Origin: CAVPDE01 sp963707125
GTDB lineage: Bacteria > Desulfobacterota > DSM-4660 > Desulfatiglandales > HGW-15
Direction of reading: 5' to 3'
Assembly (NCBI GenBank): GCA_963707125.1
Contig: CAVPOU010000026.1
Location: 53,364 to 117,363 of the forward strand
Length of the DNA: 64,000 bases
Shown here one piece after another: positions 25,894-34,477 of the stretch. The translations under genes and the position numbers were made by a program. The notes below the pieces were generated by a model. It ran no database searches and was not told the origin of the DNA. It worked only from the letters and a program-made list of their open reading frames with translations. How positions within the stretch are numbered: position 1 is the stretch's first letter; each line of letters starts with the position of its first letter.

Positions 25894-27314
25894 ATGCAAG
25901 AAGTGTTGTTGGATTACGGTGACGGTAAAATGCGGGTGGAACTTCCGGCCTCTGCGGTTGTGGTCCGCTACGGCAAAACTTATACAGACCCTCCGGAGGT
26001 GGATCCTGTCGAGGCCACACGAAAGGCCCTGGAGAAACCGCTCGGCTTCCCTCCTCTGAGGGAACTGGGCGGCCCGAACAAAAAAGTCGTGATCGGTTTC
26101 CCTGACAGGGTCAAGGGAGGTGCCCATGCCAAGTGCCACCGGAAGGTTGCGATCCCCATGGTGATCGAGGAGCTTTTGAAGGGAGGCACGAAGATCGAGA
26201 ACCTCAAGCTCCTGTGTGCGACAGGGTTGCATCGAAAGAACACCCTGGAGGAGTGGTACTCTTACCTGGGGAAAGAGACCGTGGACAGGTTCTGGCCGGA
26301 CCGCATCATCAATCACGACGCTGAGACGGATATCCTGAATTACGGAACCGATGAGATGGGCAATGTGGTCCAGTGTAACCGGACCATTGCAGAAGCGGAT
26401 CTTCCCATTGTCATCGGTCATTGCTCGGGGAATCCCTATGGGGGTTACAGTGGTGGATATAAAATGATTGTGACCGGTTTGTCCGGATGGCGATCGATTG
26501 GGTCCCACCATACCCCGTCGACCATGCACCGCAAGGACTGGCTGGGAGCCTCAACGACTCCCACCAGAGGCGGCAATTCAAGTCGATCGGCCGCAGCATG
26601 GAAAAAGGGATGGGCAAGAAGATCTTTGCCGTGGATGCAGTGATCGGGCAATTCTCACAGGTCCTGGACGTGCAAGCCGGAAGTCTGGAGATGATTGAGG
26701 ATGCCACCTGGCCCCTGGCGGACAGGCGGACCAACATTGCTCTGGACATGAAAGAGCCTGCGGATATCCTGGTGATCGGGCTGCCCCGCAATTTCCACTA
26801 TGGTCCCGGCATGGGAACCAATCCGATCCTGATGAGCCTGGCGATCGGGGGACAACTGGCCCGCTGCGGATACGTGTTTCGCGAAGGAGGCGTCATTATC
26901 GCTGCCTCGATTTGCGACGGGTGGTTCAACGAGAACTGGTTCCCTTCCTATCCGGAGACGTATGAAGCTCTGCAAGACTACTGCACGGCGGCTGAATTCC
27001 TCGCTTCCCCAAAGATGGAGAGGATCACCACAAACACAGAATACCTTTTCAAGTATTCAAACTACTACACCTATCACCCCTTCCATGCCATGTCGATGAT
27101 CAGCGGCGGTAGCGTCCCTGAACTCTGGACTTCGGGCGTTTTCCTTGTCGGCCCGAAAGCGCCGGGGTATGTGAGGGGGATGGGATTCATTCCGGTGAAT
27201 GCTTTTGGAGAGGCTATGGAGCGGGCCAAGAAGTTGGTGGGACCCAATCCGAGGATCCTTTGCACCCCGGAATGCTTTACCGGCGGCGTGCCCGTGCACC
27301 TTCGACTCAAGTAA
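25894..27314 (+). pseudogene. LarA-like nickel-pincer racemase/epimerase (DUF2088), frameshifted
   Basis: Residues 1 to ~215 read in one frame from the ATG at 25894 and the rest in the -1 frame, with the switch near 26530-26550; one base appears to be missing. The reconstructed protein is ~473 residues, normal for the family. Active-site features of LarA are kept: FPDR (Asp71/Arg72), ATGLHRKNT (His113), IGHCSG (His176), GGYSGGYKMIVTG (Lys190, site of cofactor attachment) and SHH (205-206). LarA enzymes use a nickel pincer cofactor to racemise or epimerise 2-hydroxy acids. No larB/C/E maturation gene is in the window. The lesion may be a sequencing error. Confidence 0.75.
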
Positions 27315-27330
27315 GAGAAGGAAAAACCCC

Positions 27331-28431
27331 ATGGCTGAGGTCAAGCTGGTCCATGTCATCAAGACGTTCGGCAAAGTGAAGGCCATCGACGATTTCACCC
27401 TGCACATCAAGGATGGGGAATTCGTGATCCTTGTGGGACCTTCGGGATGCGGGAAGAGCACGGTTCTGCGCTCGATTGCCGGCCTGGAAGAGATCACTTC
27501 GGGAGACATCTACATCGGGGACAAACTGGTGAACGATGTCCATCCCAAAGACAGAGACATTGCCATGGTGTTCCAGAACTATGCTCTTTATCCCCACATG
27601 GACGTTTATGAAAACATGGCCTTTTCTTTGAAGCAGAAGAAGGTCCCCAAGAAGGATATCGACCGGAAAGTTCGGAGTTCCGCAAAACTTCTCGGTATCG
27701 ATGAACTGCTGGAGCGGAAGCCGAGGCAACTGTCCGGCGGTCAGCGCCAGAGAGTGGCGCTCGGCAGAGCCATTGTCCGGAGCCCGCAGGTGTTTTTGTT
27801 CGACGAACCGCTCTCCAACCTGGATGCTAAATTGCGGATCGTCATGCGTGCCGAGCTTCTGGATCTCCATCAAAAGCTCAAGACGACCAGCATTTACGTG
27901 ACCCATGACCAGGTGGAGGCCATGACCATGGGGGACCGGCTCGTGGTGATGAACCGGGGACGCATCCAGCAGCTGGATACGCCTCAAAACCTCTACGACC
28001 ACCCGGTCAACCGGTTTGTCGCGGGCTTCATAGGCTCGCCTCCCATGAATTTTATCGAGTGCAGAGTCACCAAGGAAGATGGAAAGTTCCATGCGAGGAC
28101 AGAGACTCTGGATTTCCAGATTCCTGGAGAAAGGGCGGGCAAGCTTGGGCCCTATGTCGGGAAAGATGTTTTTCTGGGCATCAGGCCTGAACACCTTCTG
28201 GACCCTCTTTCCTCTGAACATAGAGGAACAGGGGAAACGTTTCAAGCCTCGGTGTGGGTGGTTGAGCCTCTGGGGTCTGAGAAGTTTGTTCATTTGAGAG
28301 TAGAGGCGACGACGCTGGTGGCGCGCATGGCGCCCCATGTGCCGTTAAAAATGGGAGAGAGCGCTCCCTTCGTTGCCAGGATGGACCGCGCGTATTTCTT
28401 TGACAAGGAAACGGAGCTGGTGATCGCGTAA
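27331..28431 (+). CDS. ABC transporter ATPase (MalK/UgpC type)
   Basis: 366 residues from the ATG at 27331, 16 nt after the LarA-like gene. It has Walker A GPSGCGKST, Q-loop FQNYALYPHM, signature LSGGQRQRVALGRA, Walker B VFLFDEPLSNLDAK and switch YVTHDQ. The C-terminal ~130 residues form the TOBE regulatory domain typical of sugar importers (FLGIRPEHLLD). It powers the two permeases encoded at 20980 and 21904. Confidence 0.93.
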   Translation: MAEVKLVHVIKTFGKVKAIDDFTLHIKDGEFVILVGPSGCGKSTVLRSIAGLEEITSGDIYIGDKLVNDVHPKDRDIAMVFQNYALYPHMDVYENMAFSLKQKKVPKKDIDRKVRSSAKLLGIDELLERKPRQLSGGQRQRVALGRAIVRSPQVFLFDEPLSNLDAKLRIVMRAELLDLHQKLKTTSIYVTHDQVEAMTMGDRLVVMNRGRIQQLDTPQNLYDHPVNRFVAGFIGSPPMNFIECRVTKEDGKFHARTETLDFQIPGERAGKLGPYVGKDVFLGIRPEHLLDPLSSEHRGTGETFQASVWVVEPLGSEKFVHLRVEATTLVARMAPHVPLKMGESAPFVARMDRAYFFDKETELVIA

Positions 28432-28507
28432 AGAAGCAGAGAGCAAGGAGCATAGAGCAAGGGGTTAAGAGTCCGAGCCTGCAACTCCTTCGCAACTCGC
28501 CGAGAGG

Positions 28508-28615
28508 TTCAAAAGCGAACCGCAGAATGTCTGAATAATGAATAAAGAACGCCGAAGGAGAGGATCGAAGTCATTAAACTTCATCATTCGATATTCGTTC
28601 AGTTCATCGGCATTG
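28508..28615. repeat. Dispersed intergenic repeat, copy 2
   Basis: Starts with the same TTCAAAAGCGAACCGCAGAA block as the copy at 9091 and continues through CCGAAGGA and CTTCATCATTCGATATTCG. It fills the 242-nt gap between the ATPase and dehydrogenase genes, inside what is otherwise one operon. Confidence 0.7.
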
Positions 28616-28673
28616 CTTTCTTGGTAGTGGCTCTGAGCTTCCATTGGGGGGAAGGAAAAGGAAGGAGAATGGG

Positions 28674-29558
28674 ATGAAACCGATTGGTTTATTAGGGGCC
28701 GGCACCATGGGACTGGCTGCCGGGCGGAAAATTCTCGAGGCAGGTCACTCTTTGCTGATCTTTGATGTCTCGGCCGGAGCACAGGAGAAAGCTCGGACTA
28801 TGGGCGCCGGTGTCGCTGCAACACCTGCCGAGGTCGCGCGGCTAGCCGATATGGCCATTATGTTTCTGCCCGGCCCTAAAGAAGTCGAGGTGTGCGTGGC
28901 CGGGCAGGATGGGCTGCTCCAAGGTTGTCATTCGGGGCTCGTGATCGTGGATATGAGCACGGTGGATCCTGGCATTACCCGGCGCATGGCTGAACTGGCC
29001 CTTAAAGAAGGGGTTGGATATCTCGATGCGCCTGTGCTGGGCCGGCCGGCCTCGATTGGGAACTGGGCTTTGCCTGTAGGAGGAAGAAAGCAAGATCTCG
29101 AAGAATGCAGGCCCGTCCTCGAACTCCTTGCAGCGAAGATCTTTCACATTGGTGAGTCAGGCTCCGGCAACAAACTCAAGCTTCTCAACCAACTCATGTT
29201 CGGCGCGATCAATGCCATGACGGCTGAGATGATGGCTGTTGCTGAAAAGATCGGGATACCGCCGAAGGTCCTCTTTGAGACCATCAGTTCCAGCCAGGCA
29301 GCGACCGTGAGCAACCTTTTTAAAGAGCTAGGCGGGAGAATCGCGGCTGAGAATTACGAGAACCCGACCTTCACGGTGAATCTTCTCATCAAGGATGTTC
29401 GCCTTGCTGTGGAGATGGCGAAGGCAGGGGATGCGCCGCCTTTACTGGGCAGAACCGTGGAGCTTATCAATGAGATCGCCCGGGCCCAGGGTTTTGGCGA
29501 CAGCGACACGTCGATCATGTGGAAGAGCGTCCGGAAGATCTGGGAAGAAAGGGAATAG
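28674..29558 (+). CDS. NAD(P)-dependent beta-hydroxyacid dehydrogenase (3-HIBADH family)
   Basis: 294 residues; GGAAGGAG precedes the start. The Rossmann motif is GLLGAGTMGLAAGRKI. The family substrate motif (canonical DAPVSGG) appears as LDAPVLGRPASIG near 118-130, and the catalytic Lys lies in GSGNKLKLLNQLMFG near 170. Members oxidise 3-hydroxyisobutyrate, tartronate semialdehyde, or tetronates such as L-threonate (LtnD). Next to a class II aldolase, the tetronate-type reaction is plausible, but no tetronate kinase is present. Confidence 0.85.
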   Translation: MKPIGLLGAGTMGLAAGRKILEAGHSLLIFDVSAGAQEKARTMGAGVAATPAEVARLADMAIMFLPGPKEVEVCVAGQDGLLQGCHSGLVIVDMSTVDPGITRRMAELALKEGVGYLDAPVLGRPASIGNWALPVGGRKQDLEECRPVLELLAAKIFHIGESGSGNKLKLLNQLMFGAINAMTAEMMAVAEKIGIPPKVLFETISSSQAATVSNLFKELGGRIAAENYENPTFTVNLLIKDVRLAVEMAKAGDAPPLLGRTVELINEIARAQGFGDSDTSIMWKSVRKIWEERE

Positions 29559-29566
29559 TGGTAGTC

Positions 29567-30211
29567 ATGCGATTGGAAAAAGAGAGAAAGGAAATTGTGA
29601 CGTTCGGCAGGAAACTGTTGACTTCCGGGTTAACGGCAGGGACGGGTGGAAACCTGAGTGTTGCAAACCGCAGGAAGAACCTGATTGCGGTTACACCCAG
29701 TGGCGTTGACTACCTGGAAATGAGTCCTGAAGACGTTGTGCTTGTGGGAATGGAGGGCGGCCTTATCGAGACATCCAAGTACAAACCCTCCTCGGAACTG
29801 CTCTTTCATCTGGCTCTCTATCGCAGACGCCAGGACATTCAGGCCGTGGTTCACACCCACTCCGTTTATGCCACAACTTTGGCGAGCCTTGGCTGGGAAA
29901 TTCCTCCTTTTCATTACCTGGTGGCCTACTCGGGCAAGAAAGTCCCCCTTGCGTCCTACGCGACCTTCGGGAGTGAGCAGCTCGCTCGGAACGTCGCAGA
30001 GGCCATAGGAGACAACAATGCCGTTCTCATGGAGAGTCATGGGGTGGTCACGGTGGGCGCGACTCTGGCCAAAGCTTTTGAGGCGGCGGAAATCATCGAG
30101 TATGTGGCCCGTGTCTATTATCTGGCCAAGAACCTCGGTGAGCCGGCCATCCTTTCTGATGAAGAGATGAAGAAGGTGATCGAGAAATTTAAGGGTTACG
30201 GCCGGAAGTGA
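29567..30211 (+). CDS. Class II aldolase/decarboxylase (FucA/AraD/OtnC family)
   Basis: 214 residues, starting 8 nt after the dehydrogenase stop. Family features are GLTAGTGGNLSVANR (phosphate-binding region), TPSGVDYLEM, the catalytic Glu in KPSSELLFHLALY, the zinc-binding HTHSVYATTL pair and the late His in ESHGVVTVGATL. Such enzymes cleave or decarboxylate phosphorylated keto-sugars or keto-acids. With the upstream dehydrogenase it matches the LtnD/OtnC layout of tetronate catabolism, without the kinase. It is probably the last gene of the operon. Confidence 0.87.
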   Translation: MRLEKERKEIVTFGRKLLTSGLTAGTGGNLSVANRRKNLIAVTPSGVDYLEMSPEDVVLVGMEGGLIETSKYKPSSELLFHLALYRRRQDIQAVVHTHSVYATTLASLGWEIPPFHYLVAYSGKKVPLASYATFGSEQLARNVAEAIGDNNAVLMESHGVVTVGATLAKAFEAAEIIEYVARVYYLAKNLGEPAILSDEEMKKVIEKFKGYGRK

Positions 30212-30364
30212 AAGCTCCAAAGCAATAGAGAAAACGCGTGACCCCGCTTCGGGCATGAAATTTGAAAACAAATTTTATTTTCATGGAACCAGTAATCCTG
30301 GTAGCTTTGGGAGGAAATCATCGGACATTGCCAGGAACTTTGGAAAATAAAGGGAGGGTTGGAG

Positions 30365-30514
30365 ATGTCTTTCGCAGCATACCCATCGGCTGTGGTTTAC
30401 AGGGTGCCGGGAGACAGAAGCAAGCGAAACGCAGTGCAGCATTTGATCTGGGGAGACTGGATCAGGCCGCTGGGTCAGCAGGAGGGGGACTGGATGAAGG
30501 TCAATGCTCGGTGA
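30365..30514 (+). CDS. Small SH3-like protein (49 aa)
   Basis: AGGGAGGTTGGAG precedes the ATG. The product contains SAVVYRVPGDRSKRNAVQHL then IWGDWIRPLGQQEGDWMKVN, the strand pattern and closing WMKVN of a bacterial SH3 domain. It stops at about one domain length, 13 nt before the metallophosphoesterase start. It may be a stand-alone adaptor or the leftover of a longer SH3 protein; no signal peptide is visible. Confidence 0.5.
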   Translation: MSFAAYPSAVVYRVPGDRSKRNAVQHLIWGDWIRPLGQQEGDWMKVNAR

Positions 30515-30527
30515 AAGGAGGTCTGCC

Positions 30528-31817
30528 ATGATCGTGTTTATCAGTGATTTGCACTTCGTGGATGAGACGGCGGGAAAGCACAACATCCCAACCCGAGCCT
30601 TTGAGGGCATGCTAAAAGACCTCAAGCGGTATGGTGGAAAACCAAAAGAAATCATTCTGGTGTTCCTCGGCGACGTCTTCGACATCAATCGGTCCACGTA
30701 CTGGCTCGATAAACCTGAATCCGAAAGGCCCTGGGGCGATACGGAGAACAAGATCAAGGAAATAGAAACCCATGCCAATCACATTTTCGACGCCATCATC
30801 AGCAAGAATGAAAAAACTTTTGAACTCTTTAGAGGCTCCTTAAAGAATAAATTCAAGTTCAGCGTAGAACCGGAAAGGATTTACATCCCCGGAAATCATG
30901 ACAGGCTCTGCAACGTCTTTCCGAGCCTTCGGAAAAAAGTGAGAGAAAGCTTGGGAATGCACGGGGAAAAGAAATCTTTTCTTCACCTGCTCGATGACAT
31001 GGGCAAATATAGAGTCCTGGCAAGGCACGGTCACGAATACGACGTCTGGAACTATGAGGGATCTGTGAATATGACGGATGGGGATTATGCCCAAGTTCCC
31101 ATAGGAGATCTTATCACCACTGAGATTTCCGCGAACATTCCATATACCATTCTTAGACATATCGGTGACACGTTGCCGCCTGCGGAGCTGGATCGACTGA
31201 AAACAAATCTTGAAGAAGTTGAAAACGTGAGGCCCTATTCCGCCATTTTTGACTGGCTGTTCTACCAGACGACCGAGAACAAGCCCATTAAAGACGAAAT
31301 TGAAGAAGCTCTTCAGGAGATCATAGACAATTTCAACAGCCTGCAATACCCAAAGCGCTGGTACAAAAGGCATGACAAGTGGAGCTTCTTCACGCTCGAT
31401 GAAGCGGACAAACTTCAAGCCGTGATGAGAATGTTCAAGCTTCTGGGCATGGAGACCGCAGAGGGTTTGATGAAGATATACTCCCGGATCTTCGGCTCCC
31501 CCGACACCCTTCCCCTCGACAATGCGGACGGGAAACTTGTTGAGGGAGCGAAAGAGTTCCTGACCCACCAATCCGAGTACAGGTATGTGGTCATGGGCCA
31601 CACGCACAATCCCCTGCAAGTCCCCATCCGCATCACGAGCAAAGGTCTTGAGCAGGTTTACATGAACTCAGGGACTTGGCGGGCCAAGCACATCAAGGGT
31701 CTTGGAGGCGGATTCATCACACTGAAGAATCTCACTTACACGATTGTTTACTCCGAGGGGGAAAGCAAGAAGCAGGAGTATGAAACCTGGACAGGCACCC
31801 TCAAGGAAAAGGGTTGA
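30528..31817 (+). CDS. Calcineurin-like metallophosphoesterase
   Basis: 429 residues; AAAGGAGG precedes the ATG at 30528. All five metal-binding blocks are present: SDLHF (Asp7, His9), LGDVFD (Asp49), PGNHDR (~126), RHGHEYD (~170) and GHTHNP (~365), followed by NSGTW. An inserted helical region of ~150 residues separates the last two blocks. The protein is cytoplasmic by sequence. It probably acts on a phosphodiester or phosphomonoester, nucleic acid or nucleotide. It is the first large gene of a tight operon ending in a caspase-like peptidase. Confidence 0.85.
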   Translation: MIVFISDLHFVDETAGKHNIPTRAFEGMLKDLKRYGGKPKEIILVFLGDVFDINRSTYWLDKPESERPWGDTENKIKEIETHANHIFDAIISKNEKTFELFRGSLKNKFKFSVEPERIYIPGNHDRLCNVFPSLRKKVRESLGMHGEKKSFLHLLDDMGKYRVLARHGHEYDVWNYEGSVNMTDGDYAQVPIGDLITTEISANIPYTILRHIGDTLPPAELDRLKTNLEEVENVRPYSAIFDWLFYQTTENKPIKDEIEEALQEIIDNFNSLQYPKRWYKRHDKWSFFTLDEADKLQAVMRMFKLLGMETAEGLMKIYSRIFGSPDTLPLDNADGKLVEGAKEFLTHQSEYRYVVMGHTHNPLQVPIRITSKGLEQVYMNSGTWRAKHIKGLGGGFITLKNLTYTIVYSEGESKKQEYETWTGTLKEKG

Positions 31818-31845
31818 TCAAGCATGGGGTGGAGCGAGGTGAGGA

Positions 31846-33630
31846 ATGGTTAGCACAGCGGATATCATCATGCTGGGCATTGTTTCCGGTATCCGGCTTG
31901 CAGAGCAAGGCCGCCGGGCCTATTCAGAGGCAACGATCGAGCGGGAGCTCGTGCTCCCGCTGCCTAATTTCAATCCGGACGTGACAGTGGGTGTGGCGAC
32001 GAACTACTTCCTCGGGAGCAAGCACCTCGAAGAGAACTTCTGGCTGAAGAACCTGTATGAAAAGGCGGCGCACGGAGCCCCTTCCGAGGAAGAAGAGAAA
32101 GAGTTCCTTGCCGCCTATCAGGAATTCAAGATCCTCGATGATGTCAAAACCGGGGTCATCAAAGGGTCGGAATCGGCTCTTTCCCGGGAAGCTCTAGTCA
32201 CCCTGGTGACCGTAAGGCAGTTTGCCAGGAACAGCAGCCCCTACCCGCACGCTTTTCAAAGGGTGCTGGGCTCTTTGATAGAAATTGGAATTGATTATTT
32301 TGCAAACGCACCGGGTGCTCTCGATGAGAGGTCATCGACTGGAAGAGCCTTGAAAGGTTTTCTGAAGTGCATCGACGACCTGGATTTCGCGCTATCATCC
32401 GTCGAAGGGATTGCCAGGAACCTGTTTTCGGCTGCCCTCGAGACGATCGGGGGTACGCCGTCTCTCTTGGGAGGAGATGACAAGGCAGAAAAGCTTATAG
32501 AGGCCGTATCAAGAGGACTGGTCAAGGATCTCCGAGAGAGGATGGAGAAGGTGGCCGCAACAGACCTCTCCAAACAGGAAAAATTCGAGATGTGGGGCCA
32601 GCTGGTTCTCCGAAGCGTTCTCAGCAATGCTGGGACGACGATCCTCTCAAATCCCGGGAGTTACCTGTCTGTGGCAGGGGCGGACCGGCAAACCCTTGTC
32701 AGCTCCGTGGGGACTTGCGTTCTGGACGCCATCCTGGATGAGGAGACCATTGATCTGACCCGACTCTGCAGCAGAGAAACACTGGACAGATTGGTCAAAT
32801 CGGCGCTCGTCACCCTCTCAGAGTATCCCGGGCTCGCGGGAGTGGATCACAAAGGGCTTCAAAGAATCCTGGGACAGGTAGCCGGAGATCTTGCCGGGTC
32901 AGCTAGAATCCTTTGTCCGGATATCCTCCCTGAAATGATGCGCCTTGTCCTTGAAAAGTCAGCGCTCAACATGGACGTGCTCTGGCCGGAGGCGTTCAGA
33001 AAAGATCCGGCAAGACATCTCCTTATAGCCGCTTCGAGAGAGCTTTTGGAAGGTTTGTCAATGCCGGCGGGACCCGGGGAGCAGTGGACACCGGCTTTTT
33101 CGAAAACCCAGCTCATCGGTATCGCTGAAACCGTGCTGGATGAAGTCGTTCAGAATCCCGATTGGCTCGTGAAAAGAGCAGCGGTGGAGAACACGATTCT
33201 TGGCGATGCGGTGAATACAGCCCTTGCTTCATTGAGGAAGATACCTCCCGGCCGCATCAGTACTGAAACAGGTGTTCAGGTTTTGAAGGCAGTGATTAAG
33301 GCCGTAGCCCTTCGGCGAGAGTTTCTAGACCGAGTGAAAATCAAGAATGAAGAGAGAGAAGCGCTTGGGATTATTTTGGACCTGATGGTGGGTGGCATGC
33401 TCTCCGAGGGAGTCGACCCAAGAGCACGATGGATTTTAAGTCGGGGCGACGTCTTCGGCCTTGTGGCATCCGCCGCATTGAAGCGGCTTTCGGAAATCGG
33501 GGTTTCCCAGGCCAACATTCTCAAGCTTGGAAAAGTACTGGAACAGGCGGCAGAAGACATCCGGACGGGAAAAGCCTGGCAACTGGATCTGTTTGTTGGG
33601 GAACTGAGAACACTTTCTGTCGCGAATTAG
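31846..33630 (+). CDS. Large all-helical repeat protein of unknown function
   Basis: 594 residues; GGAGCGAGGTGAGG precedes the start. From about residue 190 the sequence shows recurring units of ~65-75 residues, each with an amphipathic helix pair (AVSRGLVKDLRERME; SVGTCVLDAILDEETIDLTR; GIAETVLDEVVQNPDWL; VLKAVIKAVALRREFLDRV). This indicates an alpha-solenoid. There is no signal peptide; residues 5-18 are hydrophobic but short. No family is recognised. It may be a scaffold or sensor for the operon's phosphoesterase and peptidase. Confidence 0.7.
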   Translation: MVSTADIIMLGIVSGIRLAEQGRRAYSEATIERELVLPLPNFNPDVTVGVATNYFLGSKHLEENFWLKNLYEKAAHGAPSEEEEKEFLAAYQEFKILDDVKTGVIKGSESALSREALVTLVTVRQFARNSSPYPHAFQRVLGSLIEIGIDYFANAPGALDERSSTGRALKGFLKCIDDLDFALSSVEGIARNLFSAALETIGGTPSLLGGDDKAEKLIEAVSRGLVKDLRERMEKVAATDLSKQEKFEMWGQLVLRSVLSNAGTTILSNPGSYLSVAGADRQTLVSSVGTCVLDAILDEETIDLTRLCSRETLDRLVKSALVTLSEYPGLAGVDHKGLQRILGQVAGDLAGSARILCPDILPEMMRLVLEKSALNMDVLWPEAFRKDPARHLLIAASRELLEGLSMPAGPGEQWTPAFSKTQLIGIAETVLDEVVQNPDWLVKRAAVENTILGDAVNTALASLRKIPPGRISTETGVQVLKAVIKAVALRREFLDRVKIKNEEREALGIILDLMVGGMLSEGVDPRARWILSRGDVFGLVASAALKRLSEIGVSQANILKLGKVLEQAAEDIRTGKAWQLDLFVGELRTLSVAN

Positions 33631-33644
33631 GAGGCGAGGGAACC

Positions 33645-34463
33645 ATGAGAGGAGGGAAGGAGATGAAAGGTTTCCAGCAGCCAGTGCGATGCCTTGAGAA
33701 ATTCTTTCTCCTGCTGCTTATCTTTGTTATTTCAGGATGCGTCTCTCATATCCAGACGTTGAGAGACGCCCAGGATGAATTCAACCGAGCAGCGTCTCTT
33801 GAAAATGCACTCAAAATGGATCCAAAGCAAGGGGACGTGGCCACGCTGGGCAACATCAATGCCTCTTACCGGCTGAGCTTGAAGATACTCTCCGATCTCA
33901 TCGTCGAGAAAAGAACAGATCTTGAAAAGGACAATCTCATCGGCATCGCGTATACGCTGAAAGCGCTTACCGAATGGCGACTGGGTGAATACGAAGCCGC
34001 ACTAACGACGATCCGTAGGGTAAAAGAATATCCCGCCAGCACGTTGCTTCCGCGGGACATGGCAATGGTAGAAGCCCTTCGCGGTCTGATCAAGAATGAC
34101 CAGGCCTATGCGCACATGGTCGGCCGGGACTATCCCTATGAAGAGATCAAAACGTTGTTAAAAGATTCTCTGGGCGACATGGACAGGGGACTGGGGATCC
34201 GGGGGACAGGGGAGAACCTGCGTCTCTATCTTCTGATGGCAAAATTCTCCGTGCTCAAGAACTGGGTGGATCTCAAAGGGGATCGAGGTATCCCAAGGCC
34301 CGCTTCTTTCAATGAAGCAGCGGAGAAACAGGAATGGTGTGATCAGGCAAAGCCCGTCTGGAACCATTTTGTGAGCGAAATAAACAGGCTTGGAACGCAG
34401 GAGGCCGTCTCTCTTGAGCAGGGATGGGCGAACAGACTGGGCATGCCCGGGGCGTGCCGTTGA
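33645..34463 (+). CDS. Predicted lipoprotein, helical/TPR-like
   Basis: 272 residues from 33645 (GGAGG upstream); a second start at 33663 is equally possible. A lipoprotein signal is present: FFLLLLIFVISGC with the lipobox Cys near residue 31. The mature part has paired helices like tetratricopeptide repeats (LIGIAYTLKALTEWRLGEYE; DMAMVEALRGLIKNDQAYA), then a Trp-rich C-terminus. It would sit on a membrane facing the periplasm, which is unexpected beside two apparently cytoplasmic enzymes. Spacing to both neighbours is 14 nt. Confidence 0.7.
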   Translation: MRGGKEMKGFQQPVRCLEKFFLLLLIFVISGCVSHIQTLRDAQDEFNRAASLENALKMDPKQGDVATLGNINASYRLSLKILSDLIVEKRTDLEKDNLIGIAYTLKALTEWRLGEYEAALTTIRRVKEYPASTLLPRDMAMVEALRGLIKNDQAYAHMVGRDYPYEEIKTLLKDSLGDMDRGLGIRGTGENLRLYLLMAKFSVLKNWVDLKGDRGIPRPASFNEAAEKQEWCDQAKPVWNHFVSEINRLGTQEAVSLEQGWANRLGMPGACR

Positions 34464-34477
34464 AGGAGGGTGAAGTC

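Noticed and set aside
27307..28338. 343-codon complement-strand frame opposite the ABC ATPase
   Set aside because: All ATPase motifs are on the plus strand; the complement frame is low-information His/Asp-rich sequence.
30262..30531. 89-codon frame overlapping the SH3-like mini-gene
   Set aside because: Composition is random-looking and the overlapping 49-codon frame has a better ribosome site and a domain-like sequence.
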